Assembly: GCF_000005505.3 (NCBI RefSeq) | Contig: NC_016133.3 | Location: 11,656,001 to 11,720,000 of the forward strand | Origin: Brachypodium distachyon | Taxonomy: Eukaryota; Streptophyta; Magnoliopsida; Poales; Poaceae | Length of the DNA stretch: 64,000 bases | Direction of reading: 5' to 3' | Shown: positions 33,501-44,811 of the stretch, piece after piece | Position numbering within the stretch: position 1 is the first letter of the stretch | Layout of the letters: the number at the start of each line of letters is the position of its first letter | Translations under genes and position numbers: made by a program | The notes under the pieces: model-generated | The model's input: only the letters and a program-made list of their open reading frames with translations | What the model was told of the DNA's origin: nothing | The model's database searches: none

Positions 33501-35955
33501 AATTCTACTGTGGCTTTTCCTACAAAAGAAAACAGAGGTTCATAATATATATCACAAAAGACTTCTTGAGGAAAAAAAGGCATGCGGTCTGCCATTCATA
33601 TACTCCAGATAGGAGTGGAAGCAAAATGTCAGTTGGCTTCATGACCTTGTCAGCAGATGCCAGCATGCGTAGGTCTATACACTAGAGAGGTGCACTGGCA
33701 AGGTGGCAGTGAATTGGCATAATGAGCACTTCAAGTAAATAAACCCACCGGTGATCAGATACTGTCAAGTGTCAAACAGTTCTTACAAGTCTGCAGTAGA
33801 TCCAGATGCAATCCTTTCCCCCTTTTCTACCATGCTCCAGTCAATTTCAGAATCTCCAACCTGTTGACGTAGCTCACGTATTTTCACCGAGGAAGAAGAA
33901 TCTGTTGAACTAGATGGTGCTCCCTACATATTACATGGAGACAGTTTAACTCTATGTGGTAGGAAATGTTACATGTGACATCATAACCAAAGATGCAGTT
34001 TTTGTTCACAAGATACTGCATTTAATGGGATCATGTATGAGAGAAAACAAGCATACCGATGACTGAAATTGAATTATTCAAATAAGTTAAATGGAGAAGG
34101 GGATTATACATTTTGTTGCATTAGCTTATCCTTCAACCTTGCGATCAACTCATCTGTCCGCTGCATGTACAATTGCAAAGTGAGAGACATTTTCACCAAA
34201 CCTTGCATATACAAGAGAACGCAATAAGAGATCAGTAGTCCCCTGTGTATGAGAAACGTAAGAAGGTAGCTATTTTTAGCTAGGGGCACTGTAAAGTTGC
34301 AAGTTTATTTAATAATTCTGGAGGTGATAGATTCAAATTCTAAGAGCAGAACGAAAATAATATGCTCAGAAAGTCATAAATAGATACTCCAGCACAACAT
34401 CATGCTTAAAGTTTACCTCTGTCATCCACCCCTCAACAACAAAAACGTCCAAACAAAAGCCATCGGTTGTGGAGTAAACATGAGCTTCACGAATATTCAG
34501 TCCAATTTCAGATAACAATGCAGTTAGCTGTTAAAGAATCATTTTTCATAAGAACCTTGACATGCCAAGTACGAAAGCAAGCTATATGAAATTGGATACT
34601 ACAAAACAATGGCATTACCTGACTAAGGAGTTTAGGCCTGTCGACGCAAGAGAAGATGATCTCATGAACAAGTTTATGGTTTGAATCCCTGTGGAGAATT
34701 AAGAGAGCCGATATTTACTAAATTCTAAAAACGAACAAGCTGGACCACTTGTAGAAGATGATTTATTGGAGGAAGGGCAAATTGCAGCCACTTATCTCCA
34801 ATTTGAAAAAGGAAAAAATAGCCATTGGAAGTGAGAACAGCTGGTGTGAAATACCAAAAGAACCAAACATATAAAGGATGCTAATTGTACAACTTTCATT
34901 GTGCTAAGGACTGCTAGATTTTAATGATGCTAAGGACAGTCATGATAGCGAACCGAACTCAGTTCGGATGGTTAGCCTAGCGAGGTGCCGAGGTATGCTG
35001 GCTGCCCAGCAGGGTTCGATTCCCCAGGGTCACATTCTGGTGGCTCGCCTTGAGAAAATGAAATATATATTTAAAATATATACTGTCAGATGCCAATCGC
35101 GCCTGTCCTATAGTCTTCTTTCAACAAAAAAGGACAGTCATTATGCAATTTGAAAGTCAACTACCTTGACGAGGCAGACACAGAGCCCGTGTTATCAGCA
35201 CCATGTTTCTTCTCCAAAGTGAGGTCTTCCAACTTTTGGCATTGATCAGACTCAGGATTTGTGCCCTCGCAATCCGATTTATCTGGAATGCACTGCTCAC
35301 CAAGTTAGATCAACAGAATTTTGAAATACTAACAAATCACTCCTATTATTTCACCCCAAGAAAAGTTCACCATACCAACCAAACTGTTCTAAGAGTAATA
35401 ACAAACAGGAAACTACACCGACTTGAGTCGAGCAAAACACCCAGATCAGTTGAGAAAATTAACCCAAAACTGTAATCGAATTGGCACAATCATTTAACCG
35501 ATGCACATGTACTCCTCAATCAGTTCTTGATTACAGCAACAAGTGGTGCAATTAGCTCAGATTATAACAGTAAATGAAAACCTCCGATTGGTGGATTGCA
35601 AAGAGGAAGAAATCAGATGGATTATCGATATATATACCTCGAGGAAGCGAGCGCGGATGACGGCACCGCTGCTTCCTGGTAAAGCGCACTCCTGGAGGAC
35701 ACTCCGGTGGAGGAGCACGTCCTCGGCCTTCTTCTCGCCCAGGTCAATTAGATACCTGCGCGGCAGTTTGTCGAAATGGTTGTAGAGCATCTCCCGGAAC
35801 GAGGAATCGTCAAGCCCTCCCTGCTTGCCGGCCTTCACCAGTTTCTCGTATATCTTACGCCGCAGGTCGCTGTGGGGCGACTTGGTGGCGTCCCTGGGCG
35901 GCGACGAGCTCTCGCCCGTCCCCTCCTCCAATAACAGCAGCGGCGGCGGTGCCAT
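30559..35955 (-). CDS. ACT-domain Raf-like Ser/Thr/Tyr kinase paralogue B, catalytically complete
   Basis: Thirteen exons join in frame: 35955-35638, 35292-35165, 34688-34619, 34527-34417, 34160-34110, 33923-33787, 33462-33355, 33276-33203, 32630-32455, 31850-31755, 31065-30985, 30870-30820 and 30717-30559, giving 519 residues. Family: STY8/STY17/STY46-type kinases (Raf-like MAPKKK group C), reported to phosphorylate chloroplast-precursor transit peptides. N-terminal conserved region 1-106; ACT domain about 152-209 ([20 protein letters not shown], then [16 protein letters not shown]); kinase about 247-510. Catalytic residues are all visible: Lys285 in VAIK, HRD 377-379 in [11 protein letters not shown] 397-399 in [11 protein letters not shown], and APE 421-423. 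All introns are GT-AG and keep the exon phases of paralogue A. The ATG at 35955 is the first in frame; a TATA box is at 36012-36019. A SINE sits in intron 2. Confidence 0.92.
34944..35129 (+). mobile_element. tRNA-derived SINE with 12-bp target duplication
   Basis: A 186-bp insertion flanked by perfect direct repeats AAGGACAGTCAT (34932-34943 and 35130-35141). The 5' half has pol III promoter elements: an A-box-like GGTTAGCCTAGCGAGGTG, and a B box GGTTCGATTCC near 35015. It ends in a short A-rich tail. It lies in intron 2 of kinase paralogue B, only about 35 bases from the splice donor. The homologous intron of paralogue A has a single copy of the target sequence near 28413. Confidence 0.88.
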
Positions 35956-36011
35956 CGGAATCAATTAACCTGGAAGAAGAAGTCTTCGGGACGGCCGCGG
36001 CCGGGTTGGGG

Positions 36012-36019
36012 AATTTATA
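36012..36019 (-). promoter_or_regulatory. TATA box of kinase paralogue B
   Basis: TATAAATT on the minus strand lies 57 bases upstream of the ATG at 35955. Confidence 0.55.
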
Positions 36020-36443
36020 GAGCGTCCGGCGAAGCTGGGCGGGCAGAGCTCGAGCGCGAGCTCCGGATTGATTTGGTGAAGAGGAGAGTGGAGACGAAGA
36101 AGAAGGAGATTAAAAAAAAAGCAATAAAAATCAGATTTTTATTTGCCGGCGCCGGCTGGTCGATGTGCCGCGAGCGCGGGAACAGGGGAGAGTGACCCTT
36201 GGCGATGCCGGCGGTGACCATCCATTGGACGATGGATGCAGATCGGACGGCTGATCCTCCCCTTGCCATGGCGACGAGGTTCCCGAGAACGCCGGGTACA
36301 TCGGCCAGCCGGCCGGCAGCACTTCCGGCCAAAGGCCTATTTTGGTGCAATGGTGGTTCAACTAAATTCTAAAGTTAAGACGTGGCTATTGCCCAGATCC
36401 AGAAAGACGATTTTCTTTTTGCTGATTTGTGCAATATTTTTTT

Positions 36444-37060
36444 GAGGGAAATACACTACCATAAACTCAAAGTGAATACACAATTTAGTCCACGAACTCA
36501 GAAAACACACTCATAAATCCCTAAACCAGTACTCCCTCTGATCTTAAATTCTTGACTCAAATTTGTCTAAATATGAATGTATCTATTCTTAAAAGGTGTC
36601 TAGGTACATGTAATATTTTGGCAACAATTTAGGATCGGAGGGAGTATTAGTGTAACACTTAGGTCAAAAATGGTTTGGCGGGATCTATTTCGGCCACCTG
36701 ACAGCCACGTGAGTTTAAGCCAAAATGCGGGTTGTTGTTGGTGTTTCTCGGGGTTTTTTTTCGCCAAACTTTAACATAATTCTAAGACATATTTTAACCT
36801 AATTCTCCGTGGGTTGCTGCTAAATTATCATAATTTTCCGTAGGTTGCTGTTAAATTTTGCGAAAGCTCTCCCGAGAGGCCCCAACAACAACCGACGTTT
36901 CTTGCTTAAACCAATGTGGCTAACACGTGGCCGGAATCAACCTCGCCGAACTGTTTTGAACCTAACCGTACACTTTTAGGGCTTTATATGTGTGTTTCTG
37001 AGTTCGTGGACTAAACTTTACATCCATTCTGAATTTATGGACTAGCGGTGTATTTTACTC
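36444..37060. mobile_element. non-autonomous MULE-like element with long terminal inverted repeats
   Basis: About 80 bases at each end are inverted copies. The best-conserved core is TTTAGTCCACGAACTCAG followed by a CACAC tract and CCCTAAA. The left arm is about 36444-36526 and the right arm about 36977-37060. The 617-bp interior has no transposase. Long TIRs are typical of Mutator-like elements; a 9-bp target duplication could not be fixed in the T-rich flanks. A Stowaway MITE is nested inside, and the element lies about 430 bases upstream of the kinase B promoter. Confidence 0.65.
36532..36646. mobile_element. Stowaway MITE nested in the MULE-like element
   Basis: A 115-bp hairpin with ends CTCCCTCTGATCTTAAATTC and GATCGGAGGGAG, bordered by TA. 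Confidence 0.87.
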
Positions 37061-37109
37061 TTCTTTCTAATTGAAAGACGATGTTCCTAACAGTTTATTA
37101 GGGGAGATG

Positions 37110-40100
37110 TGTAACATCCCAAAATTTTCAAAACTCTCCATGTGCATTGCATTTCATATGCATCATGTCACTCTTGCATATAATCACTTTTAAAACCCCA
37201 AACTTAACCCAGAAAACCCTTTTGCAAAAATGCCTTTATTTGAATTTGAGCTTTGATCTTGCTTTTGAGTATTTACATGTTAACTCATGAGGGTATTGGC
37301 ATAAAAAGGGATTTAATGCTTTTATAAAGCTATCCCATAAATTGGCTTTTGAAATTATTTTGAAAAATAGATTATTTTGTTAGCCTAAAAGGCCCTAAAA
37401 GCCATTTTATAGGCAAAAGTATTTTTAAATATTTTATTTTGAAGAAAATTCTTGTCCCAAAAGTTAGATCATATAAAAATATGATTTTACAAATTTTGTT
37501 GCAATTTATTCGGAGTGATTTGGAGCTTTGAATCAATTTTGGGGTTCAAAAACAGAAAATAGAAAAGGAAAAAGGAAAAGAAGAAAAAAAGAAGAGAAAA
37601 ACCAAGGCCGGCCCGGCCTAATGGGCTGAACCGGACCGAACTGGCCGAGCCGACCCGGTCCAGCCGCGCACCCGAGCCGCCCAGTCACTGACCGGTTGGA
37701 CCCGCGCCCCTTTCTTCCCCAACTGCTCGTCCGGATTCTCCGGCCACGCCCGCGAGTCCACGTCGAGCACGACTTCGGGATTTCTCCGCGCTCGAGTCCC
37801 CATCCTCAAATTCCTGCGCGTCATCCCAAAGCCCTTTTCTTTCTCCTCCATTTCCCCCAAGCCGTTCGCCCAATTACGCGCCGGTTGCTCCCAAATTTCT
37901 TGCCGGAGTTGCCCTCTGCCGCCGCCTATTTCGTTCCTTCGCCGCCGCTCCGGTGAGCTTCTCGCACCGCCGACCTCCTCTCCTCACTCCTCTCTTCCGT
38001 GCGCACCTCGTGACGCGGTTTTTCTTTGATTTTGGTTGCCGCAGCGAAGCCGCCGCCGCCGCCCGTGCTCACCGCCGCCGTCCACCGCTCCTCGCTCGTC
38101 CTTGGCGTCGCGTCCGAGGCCCCCGAGGGAAACCGCCACTGTCTCCGGGACTGCATCGCCGAGACGCTTCCGTTCCACCGTTTTCCGAGCCCCGCTGCCG
38201 CCCGAACAGCGCCGCCGCCATCACCCCCGGCTCCGACGACCTAGCGCCGCCCGGTGAGCTCTACTCCCCTCCACCGTAGATCTCTAATCTAACGGCCCAG
38301 ATTAGAACCCTGGATGAACCGGTACCGGCCAGTGAGACGCTGCCACGAGTCCCATTAATTTTTTAACCCTATTCTCGGCCGAATTAAAATTTGTACTTTT
38401 GCAGAAAAGCCCTCGATTATTCAAACCATCATAACTTTTAAACCGTTTGTCCAAAAATTATGATCCGCACCTTTCTGGAATCCTCACAACATGTAGAATC
38501 TTTTGGCATAGTCCAATTTCAGTTTTGAACAACTTTGCCAGAAGCAAATTACAGAATGATTGAATATGGTTTAAATTTCAAATGAATTATTTCAAAATAG
38601 TTTTGAGCATGTTAGCTTGCTGTAAAATTATTTAAGTTTGCTCTCTGTCCATTAGGACCATAGGAGAAATTATTTTGTAAATGATGAGACCACACAAATT
38701 TAATCTTGCTCTATGCTTTACAAAAAAACTATATAAGCTTTTAATTAAAGCCTACCCTTGTTTCATGCATAGTAATTACCTACTTATTATTGTATTAATC
38801 TGTCCAAATCTTTTGAGAAGCCCTTCAAAACAGAAACTAAACAAGTTACATATAGAAGTAACCTAAGTGTGCATCATCATGACATATGCATCATAGCATG
38901 TTTATGTATTGAATGGCATGTTTATTGTGTGTATGCTTTCTTTTATTTTAGATTGTGTGGATTGTGAACCTTGTTGTTGCGAAGAGTGCGAGAACTATCA
39001 CAACTTTGGACAAGGCAAGTTCACTTTGATCATCTCCTAAATATTTTACTATGCACTAGTTGTTTTATTAGATGCATTAGAAATATTACTCGTACCTCTA
39101 TGCTAGTTATAAATGCCATGTAGTATAGTTTACCCTCGCCTTTTCCTTGCTACCAAATTGCCAACGATTGTAGTTGAATGCTAGGCTATGGTAGTACCGT
39201 GGAGGAAATTACTACATTATGATATTGTTATGCTTTTGACGATATGAAATGTTTTATTAGATGTAAGGCAAAACAATTAATTCAATGAATCATCCTGAGT
39301 GGGCTGCTTTGAGGATTTTGAGGTTATGCGACGTCAGGTCCATTTCTATGGGTCCCTCTAAGTCGACTTCCCGTGGATTCGGGAAGGGATCGTCCATGGA
39401 CGTCTCTCCCGTGGATTCGGGAAGCGCCTACGTTGCAATCGTGGAATGCCACCCGGGGTAACCGAGACTGGACTAGTTTCCTATTTAGCAGCTTCCAGTA
39501 CAACCACAATGCTATATGGGCTCTGGCGAGACAAGAGTAAGTTGTATGAACCTAGATTCAAGAAATTGTACTGAGGTAGAATGTGTAGGGGGAGCGTGAT
39601 TCTCTCGTGGTTTAGGAAATTACCTTTGAAAATCTCATAATTGACGCCGTTGCTACTCCACCCTGAGGACAGCAAGGGGTTAACCCGTCGGTTTCTTGTG
39701 GGGAATGTGTACAAACTCTCGAGAGCGTCAAAACTAAGTACTTAGCTGTGTCCCCGGCAATGGACATTTTGAGCAACTAGATGTGGAGCTGTAAGGAAAG
39801 TCTCACTCATTCTAATTTCTTAATAAAATGAATGGTTTGAACTTGGGTTTAGGAACATTGATGTGTCTACTCAATGTCCTTAGTTTAATAGGAGCATGGG
39901 TGTGTCTATCCATGTCCAATAGTGATAAAATTCTATTTGATTAAAAGATAGGATTAAACAACTAAGCTTTTATGCAAATAACCTTGAACCCCACTTTGTC
40001 ACATTATGCATATACTTGGTAGGTTCTGTTATAACTCCTGATGAATCTTGCCAATACATTCAATGTATTGACCCTAGTGGCTGTATCGTTTAATGATGAA

Positions 40101-40416
40101 GGAAGCTCCGACGACGAGTAAGATGTACGTTCTGCTTGCATTGGGTTACGAGCCTATATTCCAACACGCTCTCACCGTGGCGTTGATGTAGCCCTTGTAT
40201 CTTTCGCTTTCTGTTGCTAAACGGTTGTTTTATTTCCAGCTAACCCATGGAGTTATGCGAGTTTGTAAGTACTTTTAAATTATGGATGATGCGTTGTAAT
40301 ATTGAGATCTTTGTTCTATGATATTACATCTTGAAACTGTGTGTGCTAGTGAGTCGATCCAAGGACTAGCACTAAAAGCACAGAGATCGAACCCGTGTAC
40401 GAGGGCGGTCGCTTCA
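37110..40416. mobile_element. large solo LTR, 3.3 kb, flanked by AGATG duplication
   Basis: The element starts TGTAACATCCCAAAATTTTC and ends GGCGGTCGCTTCA, with TG...CA termini. It is bordered directly by AGATG at 37105-37109 and AGATG at 40417-40421, a perfect 5-bp target-site duplication. No internal gag-pol, primer-binding site or second LTR was found within 3307 bp. TGTAACATCCC starts occur in several grass Gypsy-like LTR families. A GC-rich block (37610-38260) with splice-donor-like CGGTGAGCT sites could be the element's own promoter and leader. Open frames there are not considered genes. Confidence 0.82.
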
Positions 40417-40421
40417 AGATG

Positions 40422-43080
40422 TATGTTCATTATTATGTTGTCAAATTAAAGAAATCCCAGCTATATATGATGCTCGATAGATAGAAGACAAGGACTTGGG
40501 CAAAATCAAGAGTAGTTCTGCAGATTACGTATATTTCGCACTGAAATGCGTGATACTATGTACTAACAAGTGCAGTTTTTTGGGTGTGAACGAGATAGCA
40601 ACACAGAGTAGATGTAACAAAAGAGAACTAGGCAAAATAAGATAACAACAATCATCAATGTATTACTTACTTACCTTTCGAGCATTGTCGAGAATACATA
40701 CTGAAAATGACATGATTCATTATTTGTAATGGTCGAAACAAAAACAAACAACCAATTGATCCGATTCATTTGAGAGGAGAAAACCATAAGTCTTACGTAC
40801 GTTAACAATTACTGGCTGAGAGTGACCTCACAAAAACATAACTAGTGACGTACTCCATCATGCATGGAAGGATAGGGGAAAACAAGAACACAGTAACCAT
40901 CAAGTATATATGTACGCCCCTCATTTCCTATAGGAATTAATAAAACAATCTTATTATGCCTATACTCTTATTTTCATGGACAACGATGTGTTATCAAAAT
41001 CTCCAAGAGACTCCCAATAAGAGACAAAGGATGTGGCAAACATTAAAGAGTTTACATAGGGATATATCACTTTGCAGTATCCCCTGCTTACAATAATCCA
41101 ATATGCATATGTATCCAACAACACCAATAATATATATAGGATGCGACATCAATATGACCATGCATTTCACACAAAATAAAATTGGAAATTTGGAGGTATA
41201 CCTTAGTATAGTCAAAATTTGAAAACATATGCTCATATATATCGTCCTAAATTGTTAGATTGCAACTCACTTGGAAATCATATGTGTAAAAATTTGGGTC
41301 CAAATTACTATTTGCAGATTATACATATACAACTATATGTAAATCTACAATCGAACACCAACGCTCAAAAAGATACATTTTTATAAGTAGTCTGTGCAAA
41401 GACGTCCATTTTCGAAAACTAGAAGAGTAAATATAGACATTTGCTAATTATGTCGACTCCCCAATAGGGGACACATATGTGGCAAACATCAAAATACCTT
41501 GTGTAGGTATAATCACAATTAATATATATAACAGGCGTTCTCGAAAACTAGAAGAGGACGCTTGCATACATAGTTGTCGAAACAAGAAGCCGCGTAACGA
41601 ATAAGAGCATCCCATGCAGCCGATAGAGATCACCACTAACCTGCAAAAAAAAAGATAGAGACCACCACTGCAATTTTTATTTACATTAATTCTTGGCTGG
41701 CTGGAGCTAGCTATATAAGACAGTTGATAAAGTTGATTAATTCTTGGAGCTGGATGGAGTTAGACAGTTAATAATCTGGTGATGCTGAGAACACATACGA
41801 TACATGCTGAAAATTGACACGAAACAACTAGCTAGAAAGCTAAGATGGACGATAGAAACAGTCGAATTGATCCAATCAAGTAATGGGACAAGCTAATTAC
41901 GTAAGCATTAACATCCCCGGCCAGCTTGACGGCAACAGCAATAAATCTTGAAGCATCATATACATCGATCGCAGTGCAAGAAGCAACCAAATCACCCTGC
42001 TGCGCTAGCTAGGATTTACCGCCACAGCTAGCTAATATAACTAAGCTAAGCTAGCTAGCTAGCTAGCGTTAAACTGATTATTTAGAGTTTCATAATTTGG
42101 AGGCAAATGCATGCATCGATCTCGCGTTATCCATGACGTGCGGATTGAAATGTACAGCTACGAGTATTATCTTACCCTCTGGATTAATATATAATTCACA
42201 AAGTACGCTATAGCTTGCACTGATCGACATTATATCAAATTAATGTGTGTTGTTTCTAGCTCTAGCTAGCTGCCAACGTATCTAGCTAAGCTATCTAGAT
42301 AATTAAGGGATGGGCACTGTCAGCAACTGATGCTTACATGTATCCTCATTTTAGATTCAGACTGAGAAGCTACGTACGTGCCGGCCCCTAATTTATTTCT
42401 TCGAGTATTGTAATTTTGGAGCAACCTAGGTTTAATTTATTTTGATAAGATCCCTCCTATATATAGTGACACTTATCGATCTGTTGTGTACTTTCCTTTA
42501 ACTAATTTCCTACTTATGTGTCTTGGTACGCTCGATTATCGTCTTTCGTTCTTAATTGCCAAACTTTTGAAACTTAGTTAATTAGTTTGACGACCGGTAT
42601 CATTTAAGCTTGGACATTTGAAACTCACAGTCCCGTGTAGATCTACATGTCTCTCGCAAAGTACATTCTTCGGATTATAAAATTTATAGATATTTATAAA
42701 CTCTATAAAGTTGAAACCCACTAAGTGCAATTAATTTAGCAAGCTGCAAATGTAGCCTATCCACATCAGCAAATAATTACCAATTTTCATCTAATTCCCA
42801 TTCTAATTTCCATCAGCACAATATAAATCGTCATCTCCTTTTTTCTACAAACGTTTCCGCTCGTGCGCTCACGCGCTCTTGATCAGGCGGGTCACGGCCC
42901 AGCCCACAGCTCGCAGCCCACCTGCGCAGGGGAAACTTCCCGATCCCCATCCCTGGCTAACAGCTGCTTCGCCTCCCATGCGCCGTTCCCCATGCCGCTG
43001 CGAGGCTGCGATCAATTATATCCGTAATAAACTGCATCTTAGTTTCTCCCGTTAATGCTCACGGTGTTTGCCCTTCCAGT
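40422..43080. other. AT-rich stretch without supported genes
   Basis: No coding region, tRNA or bounded element was recognised in 2.7 kb. A CTAG-type simple repeat is at about 42046-42066. Confidence 0.45.
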
Positions 43081-44590
43081 AACTTCCGTGTAGCCTAGCG
43101 GCCAGCATTGCGCCACGCCATATTATTTTCCAATACCACCGGCCAGTACACCTCCCCCCAAATGTCTCCTACCACAAAGATCTGTTGCTTGCTCAGACCA
43201 GGCCACGGTGATTTTCCCTCTCTCTTTCTCTCCTCGGCAGCAAGATGAGGACGATGGCCACAATGTTTCTCTCCTCGCCAGGGGCTCCTCATACCATCAG
43301 TGGTCGTGTACCCCTTCAAGGCGGTGAGGGAGACGGCGGAGGACACAAGGCGGACAGTGCGCCTCGGGAGGACAAAAGCAGCGAGGGTGACAATGCGGCA
43401 GCGGGAGCAACCCCAGTGACGGAGGCGGCGGAGCCCTTCAAGGCTGCGAGGGCGAGCAGGCAGACCAGGAAGACGAGAGGTAGAGAGGAGGGGTTGGGTG
43501 CTACCATGTGCGGAGTCACCTCGAGCAAGCCTATGGGCGGCTCCGGTCCTAGGGAGGAGACGTCGGCTGAGTTGTGGCAAGGAGGGGAGCAGCGCAGCAT
43601 GCGCGGGGCTGGCATATGAAGGCGGATGTGCTCCAGGTGCCCAAGACGACGCCCCTCAGATCACCCACACCGGCTGACCAGCGGCCACTTCGTTTCCGTT
43701 TACTTTTAGGGGTCATCTCTTCCTCTCTTTTGTTTGATTGATTGTGCTACGAACAAGCCCCCTAGATGAGCTTCTTTGGAATTTTTGCAGCAGAACAACC
43801 GAAGAGAAAGCAATGATATCCTGTTTGAACCTCTACTGGATGTTATTGTCGGCAAAAGCAATATCTTCAACTACCTGGAGTAACTTAAATTCAATTTGGT
43901 ATGTACGGTATCACTTTGACAAAGTATGATTTATATCACCTCCTTTCTGTGTTGCAGTGGGATATTCTATGTGCTCACAAAAACACAAAAGAAATATTGG
44001 CATATCTGCGGTTCATTCTTTGTATTTTTAGAATTTTCTCTGTCTATGATCAAAATGCTATTTCATGTAACTTTCTATTTATTCCACGACAAGAATTTAG
44101 AATTCGGAGGGAATATCTATCAAGAATGTGCTTTTGGACATGCCATTGTGGTTCATGCTTGGTACTTTTAGCTTTTCAATCGGAACTTCTAATAATAATA
44201 TTACTACTTTATTAATCTCATATCTCTTTTAGTTGATACTTAACATGGACCATACTCTTTACCAAGTGTTTCCGCAGCAACGCGTGGAGTATTATCTAAT
44301 TAGATTAGACGGTTTGGTTCATCCGTGCGTCATTAGCTTTAGATGCTCTCCTATTGTACTTACTGGATGGTAACGCGCACTATTAGCTGGCATTTCTTGT
44401 TCAGGATGAACCTTGCCATGTATAGTGACACTTTTCTGGATAGCTATTGAAAATATATTACACATTATAACTCTTCTCATCCACCGTAGAATACACAAAG
44501 AAAATGGAAATTAATATAGCCTAAGCCTATGATGCAAGCACTCGAGTTTGCAATTTAATGGCACGCTAGACATGTTTATTACATTGATAT
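43081..44590. other. GC-rich island and AT-rich flank without a supported gene
   Basis: From 43240 to 43620 there is a GC-rich island with open frames on both strands (one of 124 codons starting at 43245). None shows a recognisable domain, and the overlapping frames are what GC-rich sequence gives by chance. It might be a captured gene fragment. The rest to 44590 is AT-rich with nothing seen. Confidence 0.35.
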
Positions 44591-44593
44591 TTG

Positions 44594-44811
44594 GTACATA
44601 CAAATGCACAACCATATAGGTTTTGGGATTTTATGGGAGATTACACAAATATATAAATATGTGTCTGAAAACACTACTCACAATTCAACAACAATACATG
44701 TTTTATTGTACATCGGTACCTGGTAAACGTATAAATGCTCAACGAGAGGTACGCTTTGGAATTTTACGGGAGATTACACAAATATGTATAAGTATGTGCC
44801 TCAAAACACTA
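44594..44811 (-). repeat. imperfect direct duplication at the 3' end of the ACT-only gene
   Basis: About 85 bases at 44594-44676 recur at 44723-44811 (shared GGGAGATTACACAAATAT, then a conserved AAAACACTA). The second copy ends at the stop codon of the gene at 44809-46656; the first copy lies in its presumed 3'UTR. Confidence 0.75.

Noticed and set aside
37618..38279. Several overlapping GC-rich open frames
   Set aside because: They lie inside the solo LTR bounded by AGATG duplications, overlap in many frames and show no domain.
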